Source: Toxonevra muliebris (lineage: Eukaryota; Arthropoda; Insecta; Diptera; Pallopteridae). From it: a DNA stretch of 64,000 nt. Below are positions 1 through 12,359 of this stretch, piece after piece. The notes beneath the pieces are model-generated. The model saw nothing but the letters and a program-made list of their open reading frames with translations. It did no database searches and had not been told where the DNA came from. The stretch covers positions 8,398,204 to 8,462,203 of the forward strand of contig OY829328.1 of the NCBI GenBank assembly GCA_963691655.1, read 5' to 3'. Positions within the stretch are counted from its first letter, which is position 1; each line of letters opens with the position of its first letter. The translations under genes and the position numbers were made by a program.

Positions 1-960
1 TATGTAGACAAGTTTCATTGCAAATTCATTTTGAAATCCTTTATACACACACTTGCACATACATAAGTATATAATTTTCACACATCCGTTTTAACTTCAA
101 CTGTTTTTGTGGATATATAACACACTCACAGCACTGATGCCTGTCAGTTGCATTCACATGTATACCCATCGCTATTGCTTTATTGCTAGAACCATTTTAA
201 CTTCAGTACTTCAGGCTTCAAATGTCACTGGGCCAGCGCCACTCTTGTGTCATTTAAATATTTTCTCTATTATTTTATTTATTGCAATTGTTATAAAAAT
301 AGAATTCTCGTGTTTGATTCGTGTTGCTCCTTTTTCATTTTCATCTTCTTCCACATCTAAAACTTTCTCTTGTTATTCCATTTCTTTATTCACTTCCTCT
401 CCTTTTTCATCTTTCACCATTTATTCCTACTTATCCCTTCACTTCTTACTCTTACCATCTTCCTCTACACTAATCTCCTTCAGACTCATCTTCATCGTCA
501 TATTTTATTTTTTTACCCTCCATTTTTACCACTGCCGGCCACTTCATCTTCATTTTTATTAAGATTTTGTGCAATTTCCTGCAGGCATTTACTCACTCAC
601 ACAGCTTTAGTCACATTTGTTTAAGTTTATTGTTGGCACATTTGTTCAACTTGTCCGTTATTCCTTTTCTATGTATGCAACTTGTAGTATGTTGTATCTG
701 TATATATGTGTTCAATGGTTTTGTTATGTTTTGCGTTCTGTTTTTTTTTTTTTCTCCTATTTTTTACTCATGCATTTCTCTTTGCAATTTCCGAACTCGC
801 CTCCGGAAGTCGACATTTTGGAATTTTTATGCATAAAAGTTGCCGCCAGCATTGTTCACTCAGTATGTTTAGTTCAACATTTTCTAACATGCTCACATAC
901 ACACAGACACAAATACACATACATCCTCTTATCAGAACATACAAAAGTACACTGTGGCTC
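1..960. other. AT-rich DNA with a C/T-rich tract, no gene seen
   Basis: No open frame here shows a recognisable domain. The frames that exist follow the pyrimidine-rich composition, with runs of Ser, Phe, Leu and His. About 310-560 is a C/T-rich tract on the plus strand, a T11 run follows near 740, and short CA stretches lie near 895-925. The stretch is best read as intronic or intergenic DNA. Confidence 0.6.
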
Positions 961-2040
961 AGATGAATAGAGCTAATACAGCCATACTATCATCAAATTT
1001 AAATTCCATTGCCCTTCACAGAACATCATGTTTTACATCCCAGCGGATTTTAAAAATTCCCTCCCAAGTTCTATTAAAAATGTTGAAAATTTCAAAAACG
1101 TTCATAAAAAAGATTTCTAAAAAATAGTAAGAAGTGGTATTACAGTATGATCAAGAATCGCAGTTTAGTTTTTAATCTTTCCGGGTCACGTTTAAGACAA
1201 ATTTCTACAAAAGTAAAAATGGCATCAGAAGTGATGCTCGCTTTCTGCAGCATATTTAAAAGTAGAGCACAACTCTGTTCTTACTTTTTCAAATCACTGC
1301 AGGATTCAGAGATATTCAAAAAATCTACTACAAGACTTATTCATTAATTTATTTTAAAATTTTCAATTCTACATGGGTTTCTAAAAATTATGTATGTAGA
1401 TTTCATTTAGGGTGCCAAGTCTGAAAAATTTAAATTTTTATATGATTTCTTTAAATTTAAAATTTAAGCTGATGAAAGTTGAACAGCTTGGGGATTAATT
1501 CCCGTTGCATATTAAAAATTCGAAGATAATTTTTCTAAATTTCTCAGAAAACATCACTATACAGATCTTTAAAAAAATGGTTTTTGTTACACTGTGTATT
1601 TAAATAGTCAACCCGAGTATTGTTTGAAAAGTTCTACAAATAACCCCCAAAAATTTATAACAAATGCAGACAACAATTGCTTTATGTTATCAGTGAAAAA
1701 ATATGTAAAAAGAACCACAAAAAAACTTTTTTCAACCATTTCCACTCGCCAGCGAAAAAATTCGGCAAACAGCTAGGAAAAAAGGAAAACTTTAGCGTTT
1801 AAAATCATTAGTAAAATTCAAAAAACACTGGCAAATGCTGAAAATATTCCATCACTCTCAACAAGAATATCACCAACTAATCACGCTGAAAATTTCAATT
1901 AGATAATTATAGGAAAAAACGTGGAAAAGTCACAGAAACTCTGGGATTTGGATTTCATTTATTAGGGGGTGAACTTCAAATGAGAAAGTCTCAGAAATAT
2001 TGAAAAATTATTGAAAAAATCAAACAGAACGAATCACTAG
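961..2040. other. Unassigned AT-rich DNA
   Basis: I see no coding domain, terminal inverted repeat or tandem array. Short frames (for example 1147-1347 and 1594-1776) have no recognisable motif and the composition of the surrounding noncoding DNA. Confidence 0.55.
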
Positions 2041-2059
2041 TGGATGTTTGGGGTGAGGA

Positions 2060-2645
2060 TTAAATCTGCCTCCCTCACCTCAACCCATAACCAATAAAAT
2101 GTCATATTCAAAATGAAAACCCTCTTAGGAAATCTCTGGATCCTCTTTCAATACACATTCCCTTCTCATCCTTTCCCCTACCACTACCCTATCCTTGCTC
2201 ATGACTCCTTTTTACTCTCATGCCGTCATTTTCCTCTCATAATTCATTTTCTCCCTCATGACTTCTTTCTCTTCTACCGAAACCTTTCCCCCTCGTGACT
2301 TTTTCCTACTGTTATGATATCATACTTCTCTCAAGACTACTTTTCAATCTCTTGACTTCTTTCTGGTTTTCTGACTCTTTCCCATCTTATAACTGACTTT
2401 CCAGCTATTCCCCTTTCCTCTCTTTCGGCTCCTTTCTACTTTCATTATTGCTTTTCTTGCTATGGCTCCGTTCTCGACTCAACCTCGTTACCCATCAAGC
2501 AATCATTATTCCCCTTTTATAATTCCATCTTTCTGCGAAGATAAACCAGTTTGGTCGCACAATCTTGTTTTGAATTTTCATTCTCCCTTTCCTCTTTCTC
2601 GATCCTTTTTCCCTTCTCATACCTTATTCCCCTTCCCACAGAGGA
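2060..2645 (+). repeat. C/T-rich low-complexity tract
   Basis: Nearly 600 bases are dominated by C and T on the plus strand, with recurring CCTTTTC, CTCATGAC and TTTCC words. It starts after a C-rich segment around 2070-2095 and ends sharply at an A-rich segment at 2647. Frames inside it are compositional artefacts. The words CTCATGACT and CTCATGCC recur, which suggests an old, decayed short tandem repeat. Confidence 0.55.
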
Positions 2646-4584
2646 ATTAAAAAAAAATTAAGATAATCTATACGAAAAATCCTACAAAATATATTGCCAC
2701 AAATCAAGAAAAACATACAAAAAAAATTGTGATTAAAAATTGGGTAACCATCGTATGAGAAGCCTAAGTTACTAGGTAGAGTTTCAACCTTCAACTATTG
2801 AGCTTTTTCATTTTAAGTCATAGAAGTAAAACAACTCAAATTTTTTGTCTAAATCATACCAAAGAAACTCCAAAATCCACTTAGAAAGCCAACATTCAAT
2901 AGAAGAATAAATTCTAGCTCTATACAAATGAACTAGGATGTAAATAGATAGTGTGCTGCATGCATACTTCTATTCAGTTTTTATTATTTTGTTGTTTTTT
3001 GTTTACTATTACATATTTTGTTGTTGATTTTTTTCGTTTTGTTAGTTTCAATTTTGTATGCTAGTGTTAGTATTAGAATATGAAAAAGAGTTGCAAAACA
3101 AATCCCATATGTGACTATAGTGAAATATTTTGTCATCCGTCATAAAATATTCATGTAGCTCGACATATTCCGAGACTCCCACTCACTACTATGTAAAAAT
3201 ATTTTCTGTTTATTTTGTTTTGTTTTGTTTTTCTTTTGCTAAGGAAGGAAATTTAAGGAATTTCATAATATATTTTCTTTCTTTTAAAACTTTTAACATT
3301 CAGGTTTAAAACATATATTTTCATGTAAATAAAAAAAAATAATAGTAGGAAGAAAATTCTGAATAAATGCATAAAACAATTTAATTAGCACTCCCATTAT
3401 AAAAATGGAAAAAACAAATACTTGCCAAACAAAACAAACAAACGATATTCAAAAAATTAAATGCATTCAAAGTTTTTGTAGTTCGAATGTGGCACGCACT
3501 TTTTCCTTTAACTTAAATATGCTCTTAATTTCTTTCATGCTCTCATGTAAGAGAGAAATTACATCATATAAAGAGAAAATACTTCTAGAAAAGTCTCCAA
3601 AATTTTGCATGTGCGCGCTCTTTATTCGAACATTGTTGCTATTGCTATAAGAGTTTCTTACCGCTCTCTGCTTGTGTAAGAGTAAATCTGATTTTTGCTT
3701 ATTTTCCGTCGGCAACTTCAAAGCAAGCAAAAATCACACACTTTGGAAAATTCTCACAGCGTGCATGTGAAAATCGTGTATTTTGTAGATACTACTGCTC
3801 AGTATTGCCAACGCTTTTCGTTTTTTTTTTTTTTTGCTTACGTTTGATAAACATTTTGAATTTATCATCAGTTTACCGAATGGACTACGCGACTCTAGAC
3901 GTATTTATTACCAAGACGGCGTGATTTTGTTCAATTATTGGGGTTTTGATCTTTGTATGTTGTTAATGATTTTGATTTTTTTTCTTTGAAAAACCAAAAA
4001 TAATAAATATTTAAAGAGAAAAAAAATAAAATTAATTGTTTGCAAAAAATATAAATATTTCAAAAGGAAATGAGCCAAAGTGATGAAGATTAATTTCTAG
4101 TGTTTTTTATTAATATTTTTTGTTTTTTTGGTTAAAGAAATTAGAGATAAAATCTCAGATATTATTAGAAATGTGCTTTAAGCAAATTGGCTATTACTTT
4201 CGTGTGTATGTGTGTGTTTACAATCAAAACTGGCAAATAAAATTAATTGAAAATAATAACTCTTAAATGAAGAGGCAATACCACCATTGACAAATGTTTC
4301 TGTCAATATAAAAAATTTTGAAAAAATTAAAGTAATTTCACACACACACACACTCTCTATATAAAAAAAATTGGAATGAGGTTTTGATAAGTTAAAGCAT
4401 ATTTCAATATAAATAAATTTACTTATGTGTTTTACCTAATTTGTTTGTATCCGAGGGAATATTCTTGTAACCAATTAAGTTTGTGAGGAACCACTCTAGT
4501 GGCAGTGATTGTATTTGTCGATTTAACAGTGATGTGGTTAAGCAACCTCGGCGATTCTACTATTCTAAACTTTTCTAAGTTTTG
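2646..4584. other. Unassigned AT-rich DNA
   Basis: No gene or bounded element is seen. There is a T-rich stretch near 2975-3060 and a T-run near 3821-3834. A sequence like one hAT end (CAGTATTGCCAACGC) begins near 3802, but no partner end was found. A short CA run lies near 4339-4352. Confidence 0.5.
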
Positions 4585-5062
4585 AGATTTCTACACTTGT
4601 TTAACAATCAATAGCTATAGTTTTTCAAAGCATTCAGCATTAATACTCAGAAAAAATTCATAAAATTAATTTGCGCCTAAAAGTATGCTCAAAAAATTGT
4701 GAAACAGTAAGAATAATATATAATTAAAGAGTATTAGCAACAAGTCTGTGGAACTCAAAAGATCTCTAAGCTCAGAAATGCCTATACTTTAATTAACAAT
4801 CATAAAAAATTTCATAAATTTAATTTGCGCCTAAAATGTATTCAAAAAATTATAAGCAAGTAACCATTTTTCTTAAAAATTATATCAGGTCAAAAGTTTT
4901 TGGCTACACGTTTGTAGAACTATAGTATTCACAAGATTCCTAGAGATTTCTTAGAGATGCTTACACTTGCTAAAACACTTAAACAATTTTTTAGAAAGAA
5001 TTTGTGCCTAAATGTAGGCTTATAAATTTGTAAACTAAATAGTAATTCAATTTAAGAATTCT
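4585..5062 (+). repeat. Diverged tandem repeat, three units of about 150-180 bp
   Basis: Three successive units share a block of the form AATTTGCGCCTAAA, followed by a T/C-AAAAAATT-like segment and a GTAA motif. The block lies near 4668, 4822 and 4999, giving spacings of about 154 and 177 bp. Each block is preceded by a similar word set (ACACTTG, TTAACAATCA, TTCATAAA). The units are strongly diverged. They could be an old satellite remnant or a duplicated part of an unidentified TE. Confidence 0.6.
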
Positions 5063-6133
5063 ACATAGGTTCATTTAGAAATTAAATGTCAATTTGTATT
5101 AGATTAAAAGTTGAACGAGCTGTCGGAGGATTCTATTAATTGTGTTTAATTTTGATTGTATGAGTACAGGATTTATAACAGCGGGTAAGAAAAAACATTA
5201 ATCTACCCATCCATGGTTATAATTTAGCATGACTTAACATGTGATATTCTTACTCTATGATACTCTATCCTATTATCGAAGCTTATTTATATGGTATGCA
5301 ATTTTTTCAAGTGCAGGCCATTACTGTGAGTCGTTTTGCACAAGTATTTTAGATAATTTTAGATATATAAAGTTTAAATACTATGATATTCTGTAATAAA
5401 GTTAAGTAGATTTATAACAAAATCAAATAATATCGATGAGTGTGATCAACAGTATGTATGTTCTAAGTAAAGTAGACCCAAATTCCATTGTAACTAATTA
5501 AACAGTTACATAAAAATTATTTTCTTAGCTCCATTCGTGCCAACATTCGATTAATCGAACAGCAATTTTGAAAATCGTTAAAAATACATTTATAAGTTTT
5601 TCCCAAAAGTAATCACTGTTTAATATTTCTATATAAACTAGCTTTAAAATTGCATTTAAATAATTTAAAAATATTGTATTTCACCTGACTTTAAGGCCAG
5701 GTAAACAGTCATACTTTTTTTAAGGTGATTTTGAAAATCAACAAAAAATAGTAAAATTAATTATTTTGCATTAAAATGAGAAATACACCTAGATAAAATA
5801 ACAAACTTGATGTGAAAATTATAACTTCACAGATCCTTATATATTTTTCACAGGCTACAACTGACCAAACTTTTGTAAAAAAAATATATGGAGAAATAGG
5901 CAAAATTCAACTTAAACGCATATTTTCTATTTTTAACTTATAATAACTGTGTTAAAGATATTTGATCCCAGGGAATACTTGTTGCTCATGATGTAGCGTA
6001 GAAATATTTTTTAATTTTTTTTACACCTGGTCATCTTATTTTCTTGGGGTAAGCCAAAAACTATTATACTCTCTAAATTTCAGAAACAGTTCTTTTTTAA
6101 AGTTTTTAAGTACTAAAATTTCTTATTGAAGAC
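5063..6133. other. Unassigned AT-rich DNA
   Basis: No gene is seen. A short imperfect palindrome around the word CCTGACTTTAAGGCCAGG lies near 5686-5703, and a partly matching ACACCTGGTCAT lies near 6023. I could not define an element from these two. Confidence 0.45.
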
Positions 6134-6388
6134 ATATCTCTCATTTACTAAAAGACTGTCATAACTCAAAAAACCGTGATTTTGCAAAAAACGCGTTTAA
6201 AGTTTTCAATTGACTCACACTTTGCAGAAAAAGGAAGAAATCTAATAATTCTCATGCACAGAGTATACAAGGTATTAATATGAAATTTTTACACAATATG
6301 AAGCTTGATATAATGAATAATTCTGCATCACTAACTCAAAAATCGTGTTTTTTGACTTATGACAATCTTTTAGTAAATCAGCGATATG
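6134..6388. repeat. Imperfect inverted repeat (foldback)
   Basis: The left arm begins near 6144 with CATTTACTAAAAGACTGTCA and continues for roughly 45 bp. The reverse complement of the right arm (about 6338-6388) reads GATTTACTAAAAGATTGTCA and continues in register. The arms are about 150 bp apart. No clear target duplication was found, so this may be the core of an eroded MITE. The short frames across it (6275-6475 minus and 6280-6465 plus) are consequences of the repeat and not genes. Confidence 0.5.
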
Positions 6389-7369
6389 GAAATAGCGTTT
6401 TGAAAATTTTTCAAATTGGGTCATGGCATCTAGTACCGGGAAGATATGGACTAAAAAACTCTTAATAAAAATCACAACTTTGTTTCAACTTATTTTGGAT
6501 CATGTCGCGATTCTAAGAAATTCAGAAAAATTCCCATGAAATGTACAATTAAAAACTTTGTAAAAAAAAAAAAATTCGTATAAATGTGTACTAAAAAAAT
6601 TTTATCCATCCTAATATGTCTGCAAAATATATAATTTTTAAATCCATTTCTAATTTAACAAAATATAACAAATTTTATATAAAAATAACAAAAACAAATA
6701 GTTAAGTGCAAAATTTTTTTTAAAACATCCGATCGGTAAGGTGATGTGTAAAAAATAAAAACAGGGTTGTAATCATTACAAAAATGTTCTTCAGAAAAAA
6801 TGTATCCGTACCCAGAACACTTTTCTTGATGCAAAATTCTTTAAGTGAAAAAAATAAAAGGATTTTTCAAAGGTCTGATGTATTCTTTTAAACTCATAAA
6901 TAGGATTCTAGTCCTTATAAAAACGCGCTTCAGAAAATCCTGAATAATTTTTTGTGTCACTCTTAACTAACATTTCAACCTTTGTATTTTATTTTTCTAT
7001 ACAAAATCTTGAACCTAGTTCGGATAAAGAAAAAAATATATAAAAACTTCTTGTTTGCTAATCATATTTTCTTTACTCCATAACAAAGACCAGAATCATT
7101 TCAGAGACACACTTGTTCGCATTTATGCTCTCTGAATCGAAATCGCATTTCTATAATGAATTTTTCTGCACTAATAGTGCCCTAAATGAAGTTAAGAGAC
7201 CCTATTTCTTTCCTAAATGTTTCACTGTCAGTATAATGTTTTCAAAATTAGATTCCTTTCCTATTCTGTGCTGAACAAATGTTTTTCCTCCAGGCCCATA
7301 GAGGTTAAACTTCAGTTTTTCAAAAAAAAAAAGCTTCTCACCACAAATCACTCTTTCCATTGCACTATA
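6389..7369. other. Unassigned AT-rich DNA
   Basis: Nothing recognisable as coding is present. Two loosely similar segments lie about 135 bp apart (near 6765-6820 and 6900-6955), each with ATT..AGTCCTTATAAAAA-like and TTCAGAAAAT words. They suggest a decayed duplication but do not define an element. Confidence 0.45.
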
Positions 7370-8714
7370 GGAAATTTTACCCAATTTACTGGCCAAAATT
7401 CAAAAAATGGAGGTATCGATATGAAACTTGGTCCAGAAGTTTGTTAGATGATAGAGACGCCCTCACATGAAAATAAGATTGCCACGCCCACTTATTCTAT
7501 AAGGGTGTGATAGCAAAAAAATGTAAGGGATCATCTCAGCAAAACGATTTTTAGCATGAGCCACTCTTAGATCGTGAAAAAGTGATCGTGATTGGTCAAC
7601 TGCCACGCCCATCTCTTATACAACAGAAAAACTAAAATAGCTCTAAAATCCTTTGCAGTCAAGATATCAAAATAAATATCATAAAAAAACAGTTTTAACT
7701 GTTTCAACATATATTGCATCATATTTTGTTCATATTTTTTTTTTTTTACAAAAAAAACTTGCTATCTCTTAAAAACTTTCAGTCTCTTAATAGTTTCCCC
7801 TCAATATGCATTTAGTGTTTTGTTAATAAAAATTGGATCCGCAGCTATCCGCAGCCAATTTTTTTTGTTGTTTAGCTAAGAAATTATTTATTTTACTTTT
7901 TTATATACTATAATGCATCGCACTGCTCCGCAAGATAGACCTGGTTCACCAATCTTGAAAAAATGCTTCAAAATGCATGCTAGCATTTTGTGTTTAGCAT
8001 TCATTAACTTTGACAGCTTACCCACAATTATTTAATGAACTAATTCCTCCAACTTTTTTTTAATATGCTGAAGAAATATTTATGTATAGAAATTAAGAAA
8101 AAAATTCTAATATCGACGCGTCAAAAAAAAAGATTTTTTCCGCAGTCGCCATACAACAAAACAATCACAGTTTGTTATTCGGTAGTTGTCTGAGAAAAAA
8201 TGGAATTTTTCAAAAATCGCAGAGCGAAAAGTAGTAATCAAACACATAACTGAATGTCCTAAACAATCCTGATGATTTTATTTCAAGCAAACCCAAGCAA
8301 TTTTTTAAAAGTCTAAATAAACTTCCACTTTAAAATTGCACCATTTCAGTATTAGGTCACTTCAATAATATGGATTTATTTACCATAACTAATAAATTGA
8401 CCAAATTTTTTTAATTGATAAATGATCTGCTTACTATCATTATTTGTATCCACTTTTTATTTTTTTTTAATTATAATTTTGTTTTAAAATAAACGTACTT
8501 AAACTTTGCACACAATTTATTACTCTCAAATGTTATTTGCTAACTTATTGAGAAGCAACATATTTTACAGCTGCTCGAGCAACGGTAAATCGATTTACAT
8601 AAAAACAAAACTTACACTTATTTGCTTTGTTGTATTGGCTTTATGAAAAAAAAAATAATAATTTCGGACAAGTCGAAAAATTGAATTTTGGCCAGCGAAT
8701 TGGGTAAAATTTCC
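7370..8714. repeat. Pair of 33-bp inverted repeats enclosing 1.3 kb
   Basis: The 33 bases at 7370-7402 match the reverse complement of 8682-8714 at 31 of 33 positions; the shared core includes GGAAATTTTACCCAATT. The enclosed DNA has no transposase-like frame. The pair could be the terminal repeats of an eroded non-autonomous element or two inverted copies of a short dispersed repeat. No target duplication was seen just outside either arm, so element status is uncertain. Confidence 0.45.
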
Positions 8715-8900
8715 CATTTCAAATGCTTTTTCCTCATTTTTGCAGTTAGCATCGGCTTTTTTCTAAAGTGACGAGCATATAAACTTATCTCCACCAGTTG
8801 CTAGAACAAAAATAATTTTTTCCATCACTGTAATATTTATTACCGCGAGTAACGTAATGAGCGCGAAAACGCGAGAGAGAAATAGAGAATCAAATTCATT

Positions 8901-9168
8901 CAGTGTGGCCAACTTTTGTTTTTCAAAATCCGCTTAAATGAAGAACAAGAAAGCGTTAAATTCTTTTCCTAATAAAAGTGCTAGAAAACTCAATACATTT
9001 AAATTTTTTCACTTGTACAGGCACACATCTGATACTTCTAGTCAATGAAAATTTCTTAGATTTTTCGAAGATATTTTAAATTAAAAATAAGCGCTGAGCG
9101 CTAAATCACTTTTTTCCGCGTTTTAATTTTCAAAAAGCACTAAAATCAGCGGGAAAAGCGCCACACTG
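8901..9168 (-). mobile_element. Non-autonomous hAT MITE, 268 bp
   Basis: The element starts CAGTGTGGCCAACT and ends GCGCCACACTG. It is flanked on both sides by AATTCATT (8893-8900 and 9169-9176), a perfect 8-bp target duplication as made by hAT transposases. The interior has no reading frame. Read on the minus strand it matches the element at 42154-42517 along much of its length, sharing for example GCTTTTTGAAAA near one end and GAAATTTTCATTG further in. Two copies with different target sites in one window show a dispersed family. The perfect duplication suggests a fairly recent insertion. Confidence 0.9.
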
Positions 9169-9176
9169 AATTCATT

Positions 9177-10961
9177 CTTGTTGGCGTTTTTATGGTTTGG
9201 TGCATTGAAACTTTTTTATTAATAATTTTAATACCATCTCTCTCTCTGACAGTATGAGTAACAATGCCACCAATTCACTCTAGGTCTAGATATTTTCAAA
9301 TGAAACTTGTATCTAAAGTTAGTTTAGTATATGCTTAATGAAAAAATTGTTTATCTTTAGATTGGAGTGACATTCTTTCAAGTCTTACAATCTCTACTAT
9401 CAATGTAATTGGTATTTCTAATCCACTTGTCCAATAGTGTCCACATTCTTCTTAATATAACAACCTTTACAATATTTTCAGTCACATTAATACGCACTTT
9501 TATTGAGCATTAATATTCGAATGAAAATTTTACAATTTATAAATTCTTATATCAAGGAAATGCACAAATATTAGCGAAACAACAAGAAACATAATATATA
9601 CATACAGTCAAGTTTATATTACAAGAGTTTGAAAAATCATATTGGAAAACAAAAAACTCTGTTTAAATAAGTAACTAAAGATTATTGCAACTGTATTTAA
9701 CAACTTTGAATTGTTATCTGTTGCGTAATCAAAAATATCGCAATCATCGTCGTCGCTTGCATTATTCGAAGGGATGATAGTGAGGCCAATGGTTTAACCA
9801 CTTCTCGTTATCCTTTTAATTTTCTGGGAGGTAGGTATCGTAAACTGCAGATAATCAGATCAAAAGCGTACAAAAACCTATAAAGTTCAATGCAGCGTCG
9901 AAAAAGGTGGATCTGTTCATTCTTCATTCTCTGACATCATTGCACATAATCTAACCAAGAAACCTTAGTGGCACCTCAAGACAAGAAACTCTCCGATATG
10001 TTTTAGAAAATTATTCAACCAGCAGCTTAAAACTTGTTTCTTAGTTTTTTCTAACAATTTAAAAGCAACAACATACAATACATTGGTAAGGTCAGCAATT
10101 GACTCATAAGTAATGTATTGCTTTTTAATTTTAATCGACAGATTTCTATTAAACTCACCTTCAGGAGAAGAATTCATTTTACAGAATTGAAAAATGTTCG
10201 CTTATAAAATTTTTATGCGAGTTTAGAAAAACTTATGTACTTGACATGTGCTTCCCGAGATCAACTGAGATGCGGTTGGCAATTACAAATAAATTGAATA
10301 CTACAGACAGGTATGAATGCGTAGCCTACTCCAATGTTGGTAATATATACATACTAAATGTACCAATATAGCTATTCCGATAGTTAACCGCTCCTTCTGC
10401 TATTTTCGGTTTTTAACCATGCCGAACATTGAATTCGAACTTTTTGCATAGCATTTCAGCAACTAATTGTTATGCCTCGGTTTTTATTTTTTTCTCCACA
10501 TAAAACTTTAAAAAAAAAAAGTTAGCCTTGTTTCAAAACTTGGTTACTATTTCCCCTTAGAGCACTTAATTTCATCTCTTTTTTTTTTTTTCTTATAAAT
10601 TTTGTTTATTTTTCCAAAGAAATATTTTTAATATAACGACGACATTAAATGTGCACTTAAAAGTATGCTAACAATGTCTTTGGCATTTAGTATTAAAAAT
10701 TTTAAAGCAATTTAAATTAGCCTCAAAAGATCGCGTGTAATAACATATCATCAAAAAAAAAAAATTAACAAGGTATACATGTGCAACCTTGGAAAACAAC
10801 AATAAATATTAAAATTTCTATATAATAAATAATTAACAAGCAGCACGGCGGCGGTGAACAAACTCAAGCCATGTGTAAATATGTATGTACATAGACAAAG
10901 CAAGACAAGCCCGCAATAATTTCTTGCTACTTTTATAGCCTGCAGACTTTGTCGTTATCTA
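9177..10961. other. Unassigned DNA with a possible minus-strand exon start
   Basis: No bounded element is seen. On the minus strand near 10150-10177 an ATG is followed by six codons and then GAAG|GTGAGT, a strong match to a fly splice donor. The minus strand at about 9700-9950 has a somewhat higher G/C content and an Asp-rich segment, but no domain I recognise. This may be chance or a remnant of a captured or TE-encoded exon. Confidence 0.35.
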
Positions 10962-11278
10962 AAATCCAAAAAGTCGTAACTACACATTTTATTTTTTTAC
11001 AGGAGCAGTAAAAACAGTGTAAAATGAAAAATGTTATAGATTTAAAAAAAATATATATAATTGTGAAGGTTTAGTGTCTTTAGTACCACATAGTTACTTA
11101 AAAAGCTACAAATATTTTGTTTCCTTTTTCAATAGTCTATTTGCTTAGTAAATTCATGTACTTGTAGTTACGGCCTTTTGGATTTCGTTAATAAAATCGT
11201 TATGTTTGGACGTAGAAGTTTAAAATTTTGCAAAGGCATCGATTTTGAAGATTTGTGTAGTTACGGCTTTTTGGATTT
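10962..11278. mobile_element. Probable TA-flanked foldback MITE (Tc1/mariner-like)
   Basis: The left end AAATCCAAAAAGTCGTAACT is the inverted counterpart of the right end, which finishes GGCTTTTTGGATTT. A TA dinucleotide sits immediately outside each end (10960-10961 and 11279-11280). A third copy of the right-end sequence lies inside in direct orientation at 11163-11185, 93 bp from the terminal copy. There is no reading frame. The TA flank fits Tc1/mariner-type insertion, but TA is common here, so the class is tentative. Confidence 0.45.
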
Positions 11279-11280
11279 TA

Positions 11281-12359
11281 GACGGCGTTATACTTATTCA
11301 TTGTGCATATAATATCTTTATTACATTTTTTGGCTGAGCCGTGTATGGTTTACCATTTTCTTGTTATTTTTAAGGATTTTCGCCTAAAAATATGCAAAAC
11401 AAAAAAAAAATCATTATACTCAAGATTGAAAAAGTTGACGCAATTGAATAGAAATTTATTATCAGCAGCAGCGAGCTTTTAAATTTTTTATTTAAAAATA
11501 TTTTAAAACTCTTGTTTAAGAAATTTTGTATATAATTTTCTTTTCTTGTGTTTTATTTGTTTTATTTTTGAAATTCAATTATGGTTTCGCTTATTTTTAT
11601 CATTCACCTTTTTCTTTTTCTAGAGATTTTTTCAGGAATCCTTAAAATTTGTGTGTGCTTCTATATTTTATTTTCTGTTTTGTTGTGTTATGTTTAAAAA
11701 TTATTCAATATACCTACTTTTCTTTTCATATGGCATTGTCGTAGCTTTATGCCTAAGGAGACAAATAAGAAAACGAAGAAGAAAAAGAAAATGGAAAAAA
11801 GACAAAACAAAAAACCTAAGAGAAAGACAGCAACAAAAAGCGCAAACACGCACGCATCTGCTTTTGCTACTTTTATTTGTAACTACACTTTGTAGCTGTG
11901 CTGCACATATGTACATATATAAGCCTTAAACATGTAAAAAGAACAAGTAAATATCCTTAGAGATTTTTCACTAGACTCTACTACATGCAATTATTATTTA
12001 TTTCTGTGTACATACAGTAACTTCATTTATTATTCACTTGCTTGCATTTAAGAGTGGTCAAACTTATTAGCAACGGTTTAGCAGATATTAAGTTTTTTTT
12101 TTGGATGTTACTGGTATTAGACATAAACTCCTTGCTGGTCTGCTTAATATGAAATGTAAGTAATCTTGGAGACCAAAAAAAAAAAAGCACTCACTATTTC
12201 ACTTTGAATCAAATCCAAACAATTCCGATTACTTTCTTTCAAACAGAAAGAGACATCAACTATTTGGAGCTGAAATAATTCCACCAAATCTACGCTTTTC
12301 AAACAGTACTTCAGAAAATTCAAAACTGATTTCGGAATTTGACATTTGCAATTCAAAAT
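11281..12359. other. Unassigned AT-rich DNA
   Basis: The frame at 11651-11929 is driven by an AAGAAAAAG-rich stretch and shows no domain. T-runs and purine runs are frequent. No element ends were found. Confidence 0.5.

Noticed and set aside
107..970. Overlapping plus-strand frames of 84-151 codons
   Set aside because: They lie in a pyrimidine-rich tract that lacks stop codons by composition; several frames are open at once and none shows a motif.
951..1600. Element bounded by CACTGTG words
   Set aside because: The two words are in direct, not inverted, orientation and no duplication flanks them.
3802..3817. hAT MITE end CAGTATTGCCAACGC
   Set aside because: No inverted partner or 8-bp duplication found, so it is left as a possible trace only.
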